Shown: one piece after another, positions 17,048 through 25,021 of the stretch | Numbering within the stretch: position 1 is the first letter of the stretch | Layout of the letters: every line of letters starts with the position of its first letter | NCBI RefSeq assembly: GCF_947090785.1 | Contig: NZ_OX352320.1 | Location: forward strand, 3,275,001 to 3,339,000 | Length of the DNA: 64,000 nucleotides | Direction of reading: 5' to 3' | DNA from: Rheinheimera sp. MM224 | GTDB taxonomy: Bacteria > Pseudomonadota > Gammaproteobacteria > Enterobacterales > Alteromonadaceae | Made by a program: the position numbers and the translations under genes | The notes under the pieces: model-generated | What the model was told of the DNA's origin: nothing | Database searches by the model: none | Seen by the model: only the letters and a program-made list of their open reading frames with translations

Positions 17048-17127
17048 GTTCTCTGTGTCCTTTGTGGGCGAAGTTGCTCGCTTGAAGAGTGTGTGCAAGA
17101 GTCGACGAAGTCGAGCAATTAGCATAG

Positions 17128-17202
17128 GTCTAACGCCGCAAGCAGCGGCGAGCGATAGCGAGTCCAGCACCGAAGGTGCGTTGCTGCCTTGCCTTGTTAA
17201 GT
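17128..17202 (-). other. attC site (cassette A)
   Basis: 75 bp with ideal cores at both ends: GTCTAAC (17128-17134) and GTTAAGT (17196-17202) on the plus strand, i.e. ACTTAAC and GTTAGAC when read with the cassette genes. Inner hairpins CGCCGC/GCGGCG and GCACC/GGTGC are visible. It begins just after the stop of the Imm41-like gene, and the next ORF can start 3 bases beyond it. This is the clearest attC in the window. Confidence 0.78.
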
Positions 17203-17205
17203 GCA

Positions 17206-17625
17206 TTATCTGCTAGGGTCAAAATAGTCGAAGCTATCATTCGGAATCATTTCACCTTTAAAAAAGCCTTCAAAAACTAGCTGCACTCTTTCTCTGCGGT
17301 CAAATACCTGGTCAGAATCCAAGTCTTTAATGGCGAAGAAGTCATTTTTGTTGTGGTGTGCTTCAAATGTCATCATTAGATAGCTAAAGATTCTAGCTAT
17401 CGGCCAAGCAATCTCTCTAGGTATGCAATCATCGTCGCCATGTTTTATTGCAAGGTCGTAGATCGCGTTATCTAGTTTCCTGTATTCATCATCCCATATG
17501 TGAGACTCATGAAGTTTTGATATGAAAGATTGCTCATCAAATAACTCGCTTGATGCCCAATTCCTAAACAGATCTTCGATAATGTAATCTCCTGAGCACT
17601 TAACATTTGTATATTGTGCCGGCAC
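17206..17625 (-). CDS. Imm41-like immunity family protein (cassette A)
   Basis: 139 residues from GTG at 17625, the only usual start codon available after an upstream in-frame stop. The middle and C terminus, IPREIAWPIARIFSYLMMTF and RRERVQLVFEGFFKGEMIP, together with the N-terminal LFRNWASSELFDEQSFISKL, match my memory of the Imm41 family of predicted immunity proteins, which protect against toxins of polymorphic or contact-dependent systems. No toxin gene is adjacent, so it would be an orphan immunity gene carried in a cassette. The family call is from recognition only. Confidence 0.55.
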   Translation of the reverse strand: MPAQYTNVKCSGDYIIEDLFRNWASSELFDEQSFISKLHESHIWDDEYRKLDNAIYDLAIKHGDDDCIPREIAWPIARIFSYLMMTFEAHHNKNDFFAIKDLDSDQVFDRRERVQLVFEGFFKGEMIPNDSFDYFDPSR

Positions 17626-17974
17626 ACTTTACCTGGTTATACCAGATCACAAGCCAGCGTTAACGAATTGATGAAGATTGATTAATCAAAACCAACCTCT
17701 ACAAGCTAGGGCCAAAAGCGTGCTGGCACATTATTACTTTTCTCTGGCCTGTTATTTTTTTTCCGCCCAACGCTAAGTGCCTAAATTAGAGCGTTTTTCC
17801 TTCTTCAGCAACAAATAAATGTGCCTGTTGACTTGTTCAAAGCGTGCCTGTTTTATGGTTATAGCAAATTACACTGTGTATTCGCCTCTATCTGCAAGCA
17901 ACACCCTGCACAGCTTTGCAACATCAATATCTTCGGGTATATACTGCGCGCCTCTTCGATTGATGTGATTTCCG
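17626..17974. other. Intergenic region between cassettes and EamA gene
   Basis: 349 bases without a convincing gene. It holds a possible cassette boundary core GCCCAAC (17765-17771; GTTGGGC on the minus strand) next to an AACGCT/AGCGTT inverted repeat, and two related palindromes, GTGCCGGCAC (17616-17625) and GTGCTGGCAC (17721-17730), 105 bases apart. A promoter for the EamA gene is presumably in the right part, but no strong -10/-35 pair stands out. Confidence 0.4.
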
Positions 17975-18826
17975 ATGCAACCCAATCTGCTGAAAGGCGC
18001 ATTATTGCTTTTATTGGCTGAAGCTTGTTTTGCCGGTATAGGCGCTTTGGTTAAACTGACCAGCGATAGTGCCAGTCATGCGCAGGTGGTATTTTTCCGC
18101 AACTTTTTTGCCTTACTGGTCATGCTGCCCTGGCTTTGGGTGCAGGGCAAACAACTGCTCTATACAAAGCGCTGGTATCTGCATTTAAGCCGCTCCATTA
18201 CCGGCATTATTTCGATGTACTGTTTCTTTTATGTCATCAGCCAACTGCCTTTAGCGCAAGCCATGGTAGTGCTGTTGATGTCGCCTTTTATAGTGCCACT
18301 CATAGCTAAATTCTGGCTAAAAGAAACGGCCAGCCGCCTGACCTTGTTCAGCATAGCGCTGGGCTTTGGTGGTGTATTGCTGGCTTTGCCTATTGCCACA
18401 GGCGGTGGTGCTTTTTACCTGTTTTTAATAGCACTGCTGTCAGCCGTGTTAGTGGCGGTCACCAAAACCACCATTCGGTATATGTCCGACACTGAACCTG
18501 CGGCACGTATCGTCTTTTATTTTTCCTTACTGACCGCCATTATCTCCTTTGTTCCTGTGCCTTTTTACTGGCAGGAATTACCAGTTATTGCCTGGTGGGC
18601 TTTTGGGTTTATGGGCGTATTAGCAGCTATAGGCCAGATGGCGATGACCAAAGCTTATGCTTTAGCTCCCGCTTCTGATATTGGCATCTGGACCTACAGC
18701 TCTGTGATTTTTGCCGGCCTCTTTGGTTATTTATTCTGGTCTGAACCTGTCACCATGAGCTGGTTTGCTGGTGTGGCTATTATCTTTTACGCTGGGTATA
18801 TCAGTACCAGACAACGTTTATGGTAA
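17975..18826 (+). CDS. EamA family (DMT superfamily) transporter
   Basis: 283 residues with about ten membrane segments in two homologous halves, as expected of EamA/RhaT-like exporters. The first half begins ALLLLLAEACFAGIGALVKL and includes RSITGIISMYCFFYVISQLP; the second begins FLIALLSAVLVAVTKTTIRY. It sits in the inner membrane and probably exports metabolites or amino acids; the substrate cannot be predicted. It stands alone between the cassette cluster and a small secreted protein gene. Confidence 0.88.
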   Translation: MQPNLLKGALLLLLAEACFAGIGALVKLTSDSASHAQVVFFRNFFALLVMLPWLWVQGKQLLYTKRWYLHLSRSITGIISMYCFFYVISQLPLAQAMVVLLMSPFIVPLIAKFWLKETASRLTLFSIALGFGGVLLALPIATGGGAFYLFLIALLSAVLVAVTKTTIRYMSDTEPAARIVFYFSLLTAIISFVPVPFYWQELPVIAWWAFGFMGVLAAIGQMAMTKAYALAPASDIGIWTYSSVIFAGLFGYLFWSEPVTMSWFAGVAIIFYAGYISTRQRLW

Positions 18827-18901
18827 ACATTTTTTTGACAAATAGAACAAAAAACGGAACAATCAGGACTAAAATAAAAACCAAAAAATATGGATATTTG
18901 C

Positions 18902-19336
18902 ATGATACCTAAGGTTTTGTTGCTTGGAATAATGCTGTTTTTTTCGGCTCTTGCGTTAGCAATGACTGATACTGAAGGTTCAGATAGTCATAACAGCCCC
19001 CATGCTCAACAATTAAAGCCCGTTTTATCGACAAACCTCGCGCAGACACCGCGATTTCTTATGGTTGTTAAAACTATGGCTCCTGACAGCCCCATATCTG
19101 TTTGTTTTATAAAAAACTCTGGCTGCTTTGAGCTCAAGGGCTATGTCCATAAAAATGAAAATAGCGCTAACCTGTCACTGAATCATCAATACGGCATGGA
19201 CACTCATGTTCAACTGGAAAGCTTTCTGCAAAAATATTTTGTCACAGATAAGCACATGTCATGCCGTACAAGCCAAACAGGATGTGATACAGACACCGAT
19301 ACTTGCTCTATTGCAATGAAATGCGAAAAGCCGTAG
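18902..19336 (+). CDS. Hypothetical secreted protein, cysteine-rich
   Basis: 144 residues from ATG at 18902; the ATG at 18890 is an alternative and neither has a strong Shine-Dalgarno. The N terminus MIPKVLLLGIMLFFSALALA is a typical signal peptide. The mature part is polar, with six cysteines (CFIKNSGCF, then CRTSQTGCDTDTDTC and a final C) that may form disulfides in the periplasm. No family is recognised. A hairpin terminator follows directly. Confidence 0.6.
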   Translation: MIPKVLLLGIMLFFSALALAMTDTEGSDSHNSPHAQQLKPVLSTNLAQTPRFLMVVKTMAPDSPISVCFIKNSGCFELKGYVHKNENSANLSLNHQYGMDTHVQLESFLQKYFVTDKHMSCRTSQTGCDTDTDTCSIAMKCEKP

Positions 19337-19361
19337 ATGCTTGTGTTTCATTTTGAAATCG

Positions 19362-19384
19362 GGCCCTTAGCGGGCCTTTTCTTT
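19362..19384 (+). terminator. Rho-independent terminator
   Basis: GGCCC (19362-19366), loop TTAGC, GGGCC (19372-19376), then TTTTCTTT. It lies 25 bases after the stop of the small secreted protein gene. Confidence 0.75.
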
Positions 19385-19414
19385 ATTTAGTTAGTTCTGT
19401 TGTTCTTCCCCAAA

Positions 19415-19455
19415 AATTTATTTTTATTCCGTTCAAACCTTTTTTCATCCTGCTA
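19415..19455. repeat. 41-bp direct repeat, copy 1 (upstream of RidA-like gene)
   Basis: Identical to 20200-20240 except for one base (T/A at position 11). The shared sequence includes ATTCCGTTCAAACC and CATCCTGCTA. The two copies bracket the RidA-like gene, with a period of 785 bases, and each lies upstream of a separate transcription unit. Confidence 0.85.
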
Positions 19456-19610
19456 TGTTCGTCCTATATTCGTCAGGGTCATCACATTAGACCTGACACC
19501 ATTTTTGCTGCTTTGTTGTCCCGCATCTGCCGCCATTTATCCCAAACCAAAAACAAGTTCTTCGAAATCCCCCTCAGACTGAACGTAGTTTTCACTCTAT
19601 GAGGTGTTTT

Positions 19611-20129
19611 ATGTCCGTTATAAAAACCACCCTGCTTAGCCTAGCGCTGTTAAGTACTGCTTTAATGGCTCAGTCTGGCGAAGAAGCTATCCCTACTGTG
19701 GATGGTTATGTCTATATCGACAGCGCCAAAACAAAAAAAGCTTATGAGGAATGGCATTATTCACCAGCGCGCAGCTCCGGCGATTTAGTGTTTTTCTCCG
19801 GTGTGATTGTCGGTGCTCCGGTTGAGGGCGTCACACCTGAATTGTTTAAAAAGAATTTACGTCGGGCCTTTGGCAACCTGAATACGTTGTTGAAACAAGC
19901 AGGCCTTGGGCCTGAACATGTGGTGAAAATGAATAGCTACCACCTGTTCAGAAGTCCGTTGTTTAAAGGCACGAAAGAAGAACATATAGCGGCGGTCATG
20001 GCGGTAAAAGACGAGTTTTTTAAAGCCCCTTACCCGGCATGGACAGCTGTGGGCGCCGCAGAATTATTTGCCGATCGGGGTTTAGTCGAAATCGAAATTA
20101 TTGCACGTAAACCAGCTGCCAAGCCTTAA
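19611..20129 (+). CDS. RidA (YjgF/YER057c/UK114) family protein with signal peptide
   Basis: 172 residues from ATG at 19611, which has GAGG 7 bases upstream. A signal peptide (about residues 1-21, LLSLALLSTALMAQS) precedes a RidA fold of normal length: FSGVIVGAPVEGVTPELFKK, LNTLLKQAGLGPEHVVKMNSY, and the end VEIEIIARK. RidA enzymes hydrolyse reactive enamine/imine intermediates in the cytosol. A periplasmic relative may do another task, and the usual active-site Arg near the end is replaced in context (PAWTAVGAAELFADRGLVEIE), so activity is uncertain. The gene lies between two copies of a 41-bp direct repeat. Confidence 0.85.
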   Translation: MSVIKTTLLSLALLSTALMAQSGEEAIPTVDGYVYIDSAKTKKAYEEWHYSPARSSGDLVFFSGVIVGAPVEGVTPELFKKNLRRAFGNLNTLLKQAGLGPEHVVKMNSYHLFRSPLFKGTKEEHIAAVMAVKDEFFKAPYPAWTAVGAAELFADRGLVEIEIIARKPAAKP

Positions 20130-20174
20130 AACAGCTGAAATCAACTTTAGTTTTTTCTAGAAAACTGCGAGTCG

Positions 20175-20193
20175 GGCGACCATAAAGGTCGCC
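20175..20193. repeat. REP-like hairpin after RidA-like gene
   Basis: GGCGACC, loop ATAAA, GGTCGCC: a perfect 7-bp stem flanked by GTCG and GCTAC, without a T tract. The form recalls short repetitive extragenic palindromes; it may also help end the upstream transcript. Confidence 0.5.
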
Positions 20194-20199
20194 GCTACA

Positions 20200-20240
20200 A
20201 ATTTATTTTAATTCCGTTCAAACCTTTTTTCATCCTGCTA
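20200..20240. repeat. 41-bp direct repeat, copy 2 (upstream of ABC efflux operon)
   Basis: Second copy of the repeat at 19415-19455, one mismatch. It ends 64 bases before the start of the membrane fusion protein gene, so it may carry shared promoter or regulatory sequence, or mark the edge of a rearranged segment. Confidence 0.85.
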
Positions 20241-20304
20241 CGACTCATTGGTAATAGCGGCATTTTTTGATGCCTTTCCAAAGACGCAAAGTGCAGGAAA
20301 AACC

Positions 20305-21579
20305 ATGAAAATAGCGGATACCAGCAGCCAGGACGAGCGACTAGCACCAAAAAAAACCAATAAAAAAATCTGGGTAGCAGGCTCCGTCAGCCTGCTTCTG
20401 GTGTTGCTGTTATGGCAAATTATTCCGGCAGCGCGCAGCTGGTCACAATCGGACATGTCGGTATCTTTGTCACGTGTGCGTTTGGATATCGTCAAAACAG
20501 CAGATTTTACCCGTGATATTTCGGCTCAGGGCCAAGTGGTCGCTGCAGTCAGTCCTAAGCTCTATGCAACAGCGGAAGGCACCATCAGCTTGCTGCTTGA
20601 TGCCGGTACTGAAGTCAAACAAGGCGATGTGCTGGCCATTATCGACAGCCCTGAGTTAAACAACAGATTACAGCAAGAGCAAGCCACCTTTTACAGCTTA
20701 GAAACCAGCCATAACCGTCAAAAAATCTTAGCGAAAAAGCAGCAACTGACTGACAAAAAAGCCGTGGATATAGCTCAGATGACGCTCACCACAGCGGACA
20801 GAGAAAAACGCCGTGCCGACCAGGGTTTTGAAAAAGGCGTGATCAGTAAATTAGAACTGGAAAAAGCGCAGGACGATTTAGAAACCGCCAAAGTACAGCA
20901 TCAGCACGCCGTTGAAGATGCCCGCCTGAATAAAGAAAACCTCGATTTTGAAGTGCAAAGTTTAGCCCAGCAGTTGGACCGTCAACGTTTGCTGGTGGAA
21001 GACTTCCAGCGTCAGGTCAATGGCCTGCAGGTGCGTTCTCCGGTGAATGGCTTACTGGGTAATCTGGCGGTAGAAAACAAAACCTATATCACTAAAAACC
21101 AGCTGATTTTATCTGTGGTGGATTTAAGTCAGTTTGAAGTGGAAATCGCTGTGCCTGAAAGTTATGCCAACGACTTAACCATTGGCCTTCCGGTCGAAGT
21201 CACAGCTGAGCAGAAGCTGTATATGGGCAAACTGGTGACTATTTCCCCTGAAGTGTTCGAAAACCAGGTGAAAGGCCGGGTACGTTTTACCAAAGAAGCG
21301 CCTCCTGCCCTGCGTCAAAACCAACGCTTAAGCAGCCGTATTTTGCTGGAACACCGTGAAGGCGTGATGCAGGTAGCCCGTGGTCAGTTTCTTGACAGCA
21401 GTAATGGCAAATTTGCCTACAAAGTCAGTAATGGCATGGCCATCAAAACCCCGATTGAACTGGGAGCCCGCAGTCTGAACTCAGTCGAAATTCTGGCAGG
21501 GCTGCAACCAGGCGATCAAATCATTACCTCTGGCACCGATATATTCGACGGCGCCAGCACAGTACAACTTAACCAATAA
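20305..21579 (+). CDS. Efflux membrane fusion protein (HlyD/MacA type)
   Basis: 424 residues from ATG at 20305, with AGGAA 6-7 bases upstream; the longer frame starts inside the repeat-flanked leader. One N-terminal membrane anchor (about residues 23-41, IWVAGSVSLLLVLLLWQII) is followed by a biotinyl-lipoyl half (LDAGTEVKQGDVLAIIDSPE), a long coiled coil (about 130-230), the second lipoyl half (VRSPVNGLLGNLAVENKTYI), and a beta-barrel domain. It would link the inner-membrane ABC pump encoded downstream to an outer-membrane channel such as TolC, which is not encoded here. First gene of a four-gene operon. Confidence 0.9.
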   Translation: MKIADTSSQDERLAPKKTNKKIWVAGSVSLLLVLLLWQIIPAARSWSQSDMSVSLSRVRLDIVKTADFTRDISAQGQVVAAVSPKLYATAEGTISLLLDAGTEVKQGDVLAIIDSPELNNRLQQEQATFYSLETSHNRQKILAKKQQLTDKKAVDIAQMTLTTADREKRRADQGFEKGVISKLELEKAQDDLETAKVQHQHAVEDARLNKENLDFEVQSLAQQLDRQRLLVEDFQRQVNGLQVRSPVNGLLGNLAVENKTYITKNQLILSVVDLSQFEVEIAVPESYANDLTIGLPVEVTAEQKLYMGKLVTISPEVFENQVKGRVRFTKEAPPALRQNQRLSSRILLEHREGVMQVARGQFLDSSNGKFAYKVSNGMAIKTPIELGARSLNSVEILAGLQPGDQIITSGTDIFDGASTVQLNQ

Positions 21580-21627
21580 ATAAACCAACACAATCAACCG
21601 AATTTATAACCAGGGCGGGAAAGTTTT

Positions 21628-22332
21628 ATGTTAACTATGAATAAAATCAGTAAATCTTTTATCACGGACGATGTGGCCACTCATGCACTGCGTGATATTC
21701 AGCTGCATGTTAACGAAGGCGACTTTGTCAGTGTGACTGGCCCTTCAGGCTCAGGCAAAACTACCTTTTTAAATATTGCCGGTTTGCTGGAAACCAGCAC
21801 CAGCGGCGAATACCTGCTGGACGGAGAAGACATAGCCAAATTGAACGACAGCGGCCGTTCACGCATGCGTAATCAGAAAATAGGTTTTATTTTCCAGAGC
21901 TTTAACCTTATTCCTGATTTAAACCTGTTCGACAACGTAGATGTACCTTTGCGTTACCGTGGTCTGAACACAGCTGAGCGCAGAAAACGTATTGAACACC
22001 ACCTGGATCAGGTGGGTTTAGCCTCCCGTATGAAACACCTGCCAAGTCAATTGTCCGGTGGTCAGCAGCAACGTGTGGCAATAGCCAGAGCTTTGGCGAC
22101 TTCACCACGCTTTTTACTAGCGGATGAACCCACAGGTAACCTTGACAGCCAGATGGCACAAAGTGTGATGAGTCTGCTCGAAGATATCAATAAAGCCGGC
22201 ACCACCATTTTAATGGTTACGCACGATCCAAGCCTTGCAGCCCGTGCCAAACGCCAAATTTATATCAAAGATGGCCACGTCAGCGAGCTGACCAGCAAAA
22301 ACTCTAACCTGCATGTGGTTGGCGAAGCTTAA
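21628..22332 (+). CDS. ABC transporter ATP-binding protein (MacB/LolD type)
   Basis: 234 residues. Walker A GPSGSGKTT, Q-loop IFQSFNLIPDL, signature LSGGQQQRVAIARAL, Walker B FLLADEPTGNLD and the switch His in VTHDPSLAA are all intact. This type drives FtsX-like permeases (MacB, LolCDE, YknYZ families). It follows the fusion protein gene by 48 bases and precedes the first permease by 9 bases, so it is the energy unit of the same complex. Confidence 0.94.
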   Translation: MLTMNKISKSFITDDVATHALRDIQLHVNEGDFVSVTGPSGSGKTTFLNIAGLLETSTSGEYLLDGEDIAKLNDSGRSRMRNQKIGFIFQSFNLIPDLNLFDNVDVPLRYRGLNTAERRKRIEHHLDQVGLASRMKHLPSQLSGGQQQRVAIARALATSPRFLLADEPTGNLDSQMAQSVMSLLEDINKAGTTILMVTHDPSLAARAKRQIYIKDGHVSELTSKNSNLHVVGEA

Positions 22333-22341
22333 GGAGCTGCT

Positions 22342-23652
22342 ATGTTTTCTTATTATCTGAAGCTGGCGTATTTAAGCTGCAAACGTACCTGGGGCATGAC
22401 GCTGTTGATGGTCTGCGCCATAGGTTTAGGTATTGGTGCGTCTATGACTACCATTACAGTGAACTACCTGATGTCGGCCAACCCTATCCCACAGAAAAGT
22501 GAGCAGCTGTTTTTTGTGCAGATGGATAGCTGGGAGCCAAATAACCCTTACAACGACGACGGTGATGCGCCAGAGCAATTAACTTACCGCGACGCCACTT
22601 ACTTATGGCAAGCCCAAAAAGCCAAACGTCAGAGTATTCAAAGCGGTATGGCTGCTGTGATTGAACCTGCCGACAAAGAAGTTTTGCCTTTTATGGTGCA
22701 GGGCCGTGCCAACAGTGCCGATTTTTTCCCTATGTTTGATGTGCCTTTTTTATATGGCAGCGGCTGGGACCATCAGGCTGATCTGAAAAAAGAACGGGTG
22801 ATTGTCATTAATGCCGAACTGAATGAACGCCTGTTTGGTGGCAAAGATTCAACAGGCCAGACAGTACGTATGGCGGGTGAAGATTACAAAATTACTGGTG
22901 TTATGGACCGCTGGAACCCAAAACCGCGGTTTTACGATATCAGCACCGGCTCTTTTAACGACGTGGAAGAGGTCTTTGTGCCTTTTAGTTTAATTACCGA
23001 ACAGAAATTCAGCCGTTCCGGTAATACCAACTGCTGGAAACCAACAGAATCAGGCTTTCAGGCTTTCTTAGACTCTGAATGTATCTGGGTGCAACTCTGG
23101 GTGGAATTACCCACAGCTCAGGATAAAGAAGCCTACTTCAGCTTTATGAATGCGTACGCCAAAGAGCAGCACCAATATGGCCGTTTTGCCCGTACTGACA
23201 ACAACAAATTACGTGATGTGATGCAGTGGCTGGAATATGCCGAAGTGGTATCAGACGACGCCAGCATGATGATGGCGATGTCGCTGATGTTTCTGCTGGT
23301 GTGTTTACTGAATACCGTAGGTTTATTGCTGGCGAAGTTTTTAGGTAAAGCTTCAGAAATTGGCGTACGTCAGGCTTTAGGCGCCAGCCGTAACGATTTG
23401 TTTATCCAGCATTTAATCGAATCAGGCTGTATAGGGTTAGCAGGTGGCTTATTGGGTCTGATCCTAGCCTTACTTGGGCTTGAAGCCATCAAAGTGATGT
23501 ATGGCGACTGGATCCGCGATTTAGCTCAGCTGGATTTCACCTTGGTCGCTATGGCGATAGGACTGGCGGTGCTCAGTGCTTTATTAGCCGGTTTATATCC
23601 CACATGGCGTGCCTGTCAGGTGCAGCCGTCCGTTCAGCTGAAAAGCCAATAA
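22342..23652 (+). CDS. ABC transporter permease, MacB/FtsX type (first subunit)
   Basis: 436 residues with AAGGAG 6 bases before the ATG. Layout is that of MacB-family permeases: a membrane helix near residues 17-40, a large periplasmic MacB_PCD domain (about 45-310), then three helices in the FtsX domain, with the conserved segment ASEIGVRQALGASRNDLFIQ. The substrate is unknown; related systems export peptides, macrolides or lipoproteins. Two different permeases in one operon imply a heterodimer. Confidence 0.9.
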   Translation: MFSYYLKLAYLSCKRTWGMTLLMVCAIGLGIGASMTTITVNYLMSANPIPQKSEQLFFVQMDSWEPNNPYNDDGDAPEQLTYRDATYLWQAQKAKRQSIQSGMAAVIEPADKEVLPFMVQGRANSADFFPMFDVPFLYGSGWDHQADLKKERVIVINAELNERLFGGKDSTGQTVRMAGEDYKITGVMDRWNPKPRFYDISTGSFNDVEEVFVPFSLITEQKFSRSGNTNCWKPTESGFQAFLDSECIWVQLWVELPTAQDKEAYFSFMNAYAKEQHQYGRFARTDNNKLRDVMQWLEYAEVVSDDASMMMAMSLMFLLVCLLNTVGLLLAKFLGKASEIGVRQALGASRNDLFIQHLIESGCIGLAGGLLGLILALLGLEAIKVMYGDWIRDLAQLDFTLVAMAIGLAVLSALLAGLYPTWRACQVQPSVQLKSQ

Positions 23653-23662
23653 GGAGTTTGCC

Positions 23663-24898
23663 ATGTTAGAACTACTAGCCCGATTGGAACTGGGCCCGAT
23701 GTTCCGCGCTTTAATGCGCAATAAAATTGGTGCTTTGCTGATAGCCCTGCAAATCGCCCTGACCCTGACCATTATGGTAAACGCCATTTTTATGATGCAG
23801 GAACGTAGTCAGCAAATGGCCAGAGCCAGCGGTTTGGATGAAACCAATACCTTTTATCTGAGCAATACTGTCTTTGCGCAAAACTACAATCTGAAAACAG
23901 CGCTGCAGCAGGATTTACAACGAATCCGCCAGACACCAGGTGTGGTGGATGCCACTCAAATCAATGCTATCCCTTTAAGCGGCGGCGGCTGGTCTATGAG
24001 CCTGCAAACCAAACCGGGCGACGATATTGAAGGCACAGGCACCGCGGTTTATATGGTGGACGAACACGGTATCAATGCGCTGGGCGTAGAACTGATTGCT
24101 GGCGAGAATTTCCAGAACTCAGATATCGGCTGGCGTGAAGAAGGCAGCACGAAATGGCCACCTAAAACCATTATTAGTCAGGCTTTGGCTGAAACTATGT
24201 TTGAAGGTGACTGGAAAAAAGCCTTAGGTAAAACCCTCTACATCGACAATCATCAACCGGTGCAAATCATAGGGATAATGAAAACTCTGCAAGCACCATG
24301 GAACGGCTGGAATGGCGTAGAACGTAGCATGCTGGTACCGCAACAACTGGACAGCAAAGGCAGCCGCTTTTTTATCCGCACCGAGCCTGGTCGTCGTGAC
24401 GAGTTAATGCCACTAATTGAAAAAATGCTGGCTGAAAGTGACAGAGGCCGCATTATCCGCAATGTTACCAGCATGGAACAAACCCGTGACGAAAGTTATC
24501 AGGAGCATCAGGCGACTAACACTATTCTGCTGACCGTCATTATTGTGCTGACGCTTATCACAGGCTTTGGCATTGTTGGCCTGGCTATGTTCAGCATTAA
24601 CAGACGCACCCGCCAAATCGGCACCCGCCGCGCTTTAGGTGCTAGCCAGTGGCAAGTGATGCGCTACTTTATGCTGGAAAACCTGCTGATAAGCGTTGCT
24701 GGCGTAATACTAGGTGCAGCAGGAGCCGTAGGTTTAAATATCTGGCTGGTGGCGACTTTTGAGATGAGCCCGTTAAGCCCGGTCTTGCTGGTAATAGGTG
24801 TAGTGGCCTTGCTGATAGTTGGCCAGCTAGCCGTCAGTTATCCAGCCTTAGTCGCCTCGAAAATTTCGCCGGCAACGGCAACAAGAGGACGAGCTTAA
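23663..24898 (+). CDS. ABC transporter permease, MacB/FtsX type (second subunit)
   Basis: 411 residues; AAGGAG precedes the ATG and the gap to the first permease gene is 10 bases. One N-terminal helix, a periplasmic domain (about 45-280), and three C-terminal helices with RRTRQIGTRRALGASQWQVM, the FtsX hallmark. It should pair with the first permease. A strong terminator at 24944 ends the operon. Confidence 0.9.
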   Translation: MLELLARLELGPMFRALMRNKIGALLIALQIALTLTIMVNAIFMMQERSQQMARASGLDETNTFYLSNTVFAQNYNLKTALQQDLQRIRQTPGVVDATQINAIPLSGGGWSMSLQTKPGDDIEGTGTAVYMVDEHGINALGVELIAGENFQNSDIGWREEGSTKWPPKTIISQALAETMFEGDWKKALGKTLYIDNHQPVQIIGIMKTLQAPWNGWNGVERSMLVPQQLDSKGSRFFIRTEPGRRDELMPLIEKMLAESDRGRIIRNVTSMEQTRDESYQEHQATNTILLTVIIVLTLITGFGIVGLAMFSINRRTRQIGTRRALGASQWQVMRYFMLENLLISVAGVILGAAGAVGLNIWLVATFEMSPLSPVLLVIGVVALLIVGQLAVSYPALVASKISPATATRGRA

Positions 24899-24943
24899 AA
24901 GTTTTGTAACAACTCCCTGGTAAGTCAAAAGTGACCAACCTTT

Positions 24944-24985
24944 CCCTCAGCTTTTTTGTCCTTCGGCTGAGGGATTTTTGTTTTT
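24944..24985 (+). terminator. Rho-independent terminator of the ABC efflux operon
   Basis: CCCTCAGC (24944-24951) pairs with GCTGAGGG (24966-24973), followed by ATTTTTGTTTTT. Confidence 0.85.
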
Positions 24986-25021
24986 AGCTTTTACTGCCAA
25001 AAGATTTGCGTTTACAAGATC

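Larger units (their letters stand above)
15304..17771 (-). mobile_element. Cluster of integron-type gene cassettes without integrase (CALIN)
   Basis: Four small genes run in the same direction on the minus strand, and each ends at, or within a few bases of, an imperfect palindrome bounded by RYYYAAC and GTTRRRY-like core sites. The best are at 17128-17202 (75 bp) and 15900-15998 (99 bp); a 32-bp remnant is at 16326-16357 and a degenerate site at 15304-15370. In two cassettes the stop codon TAA is part of the core site, as is common in cassettes. A lone GTTGGGC core on the minus strand (17765-17771) marks a possible outer boundary. No tyrosine integrase intI is in the window. The genes have no housekeeping relatives here. 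Confidence 0.7.

Noticed and set aside
17048..17206. N-terminal extension of the cassette B protein
   Set aside because: It would translate the attC site; better starts lie at 17047 or 17125.
17616..17730. Paired palindromes GTGCCGGCAC and GTGCTGGCAC as an attI or operator
   Set aside because: No core-site match and no regulator or integrase nearby; kept only as a note on the intergenic region.
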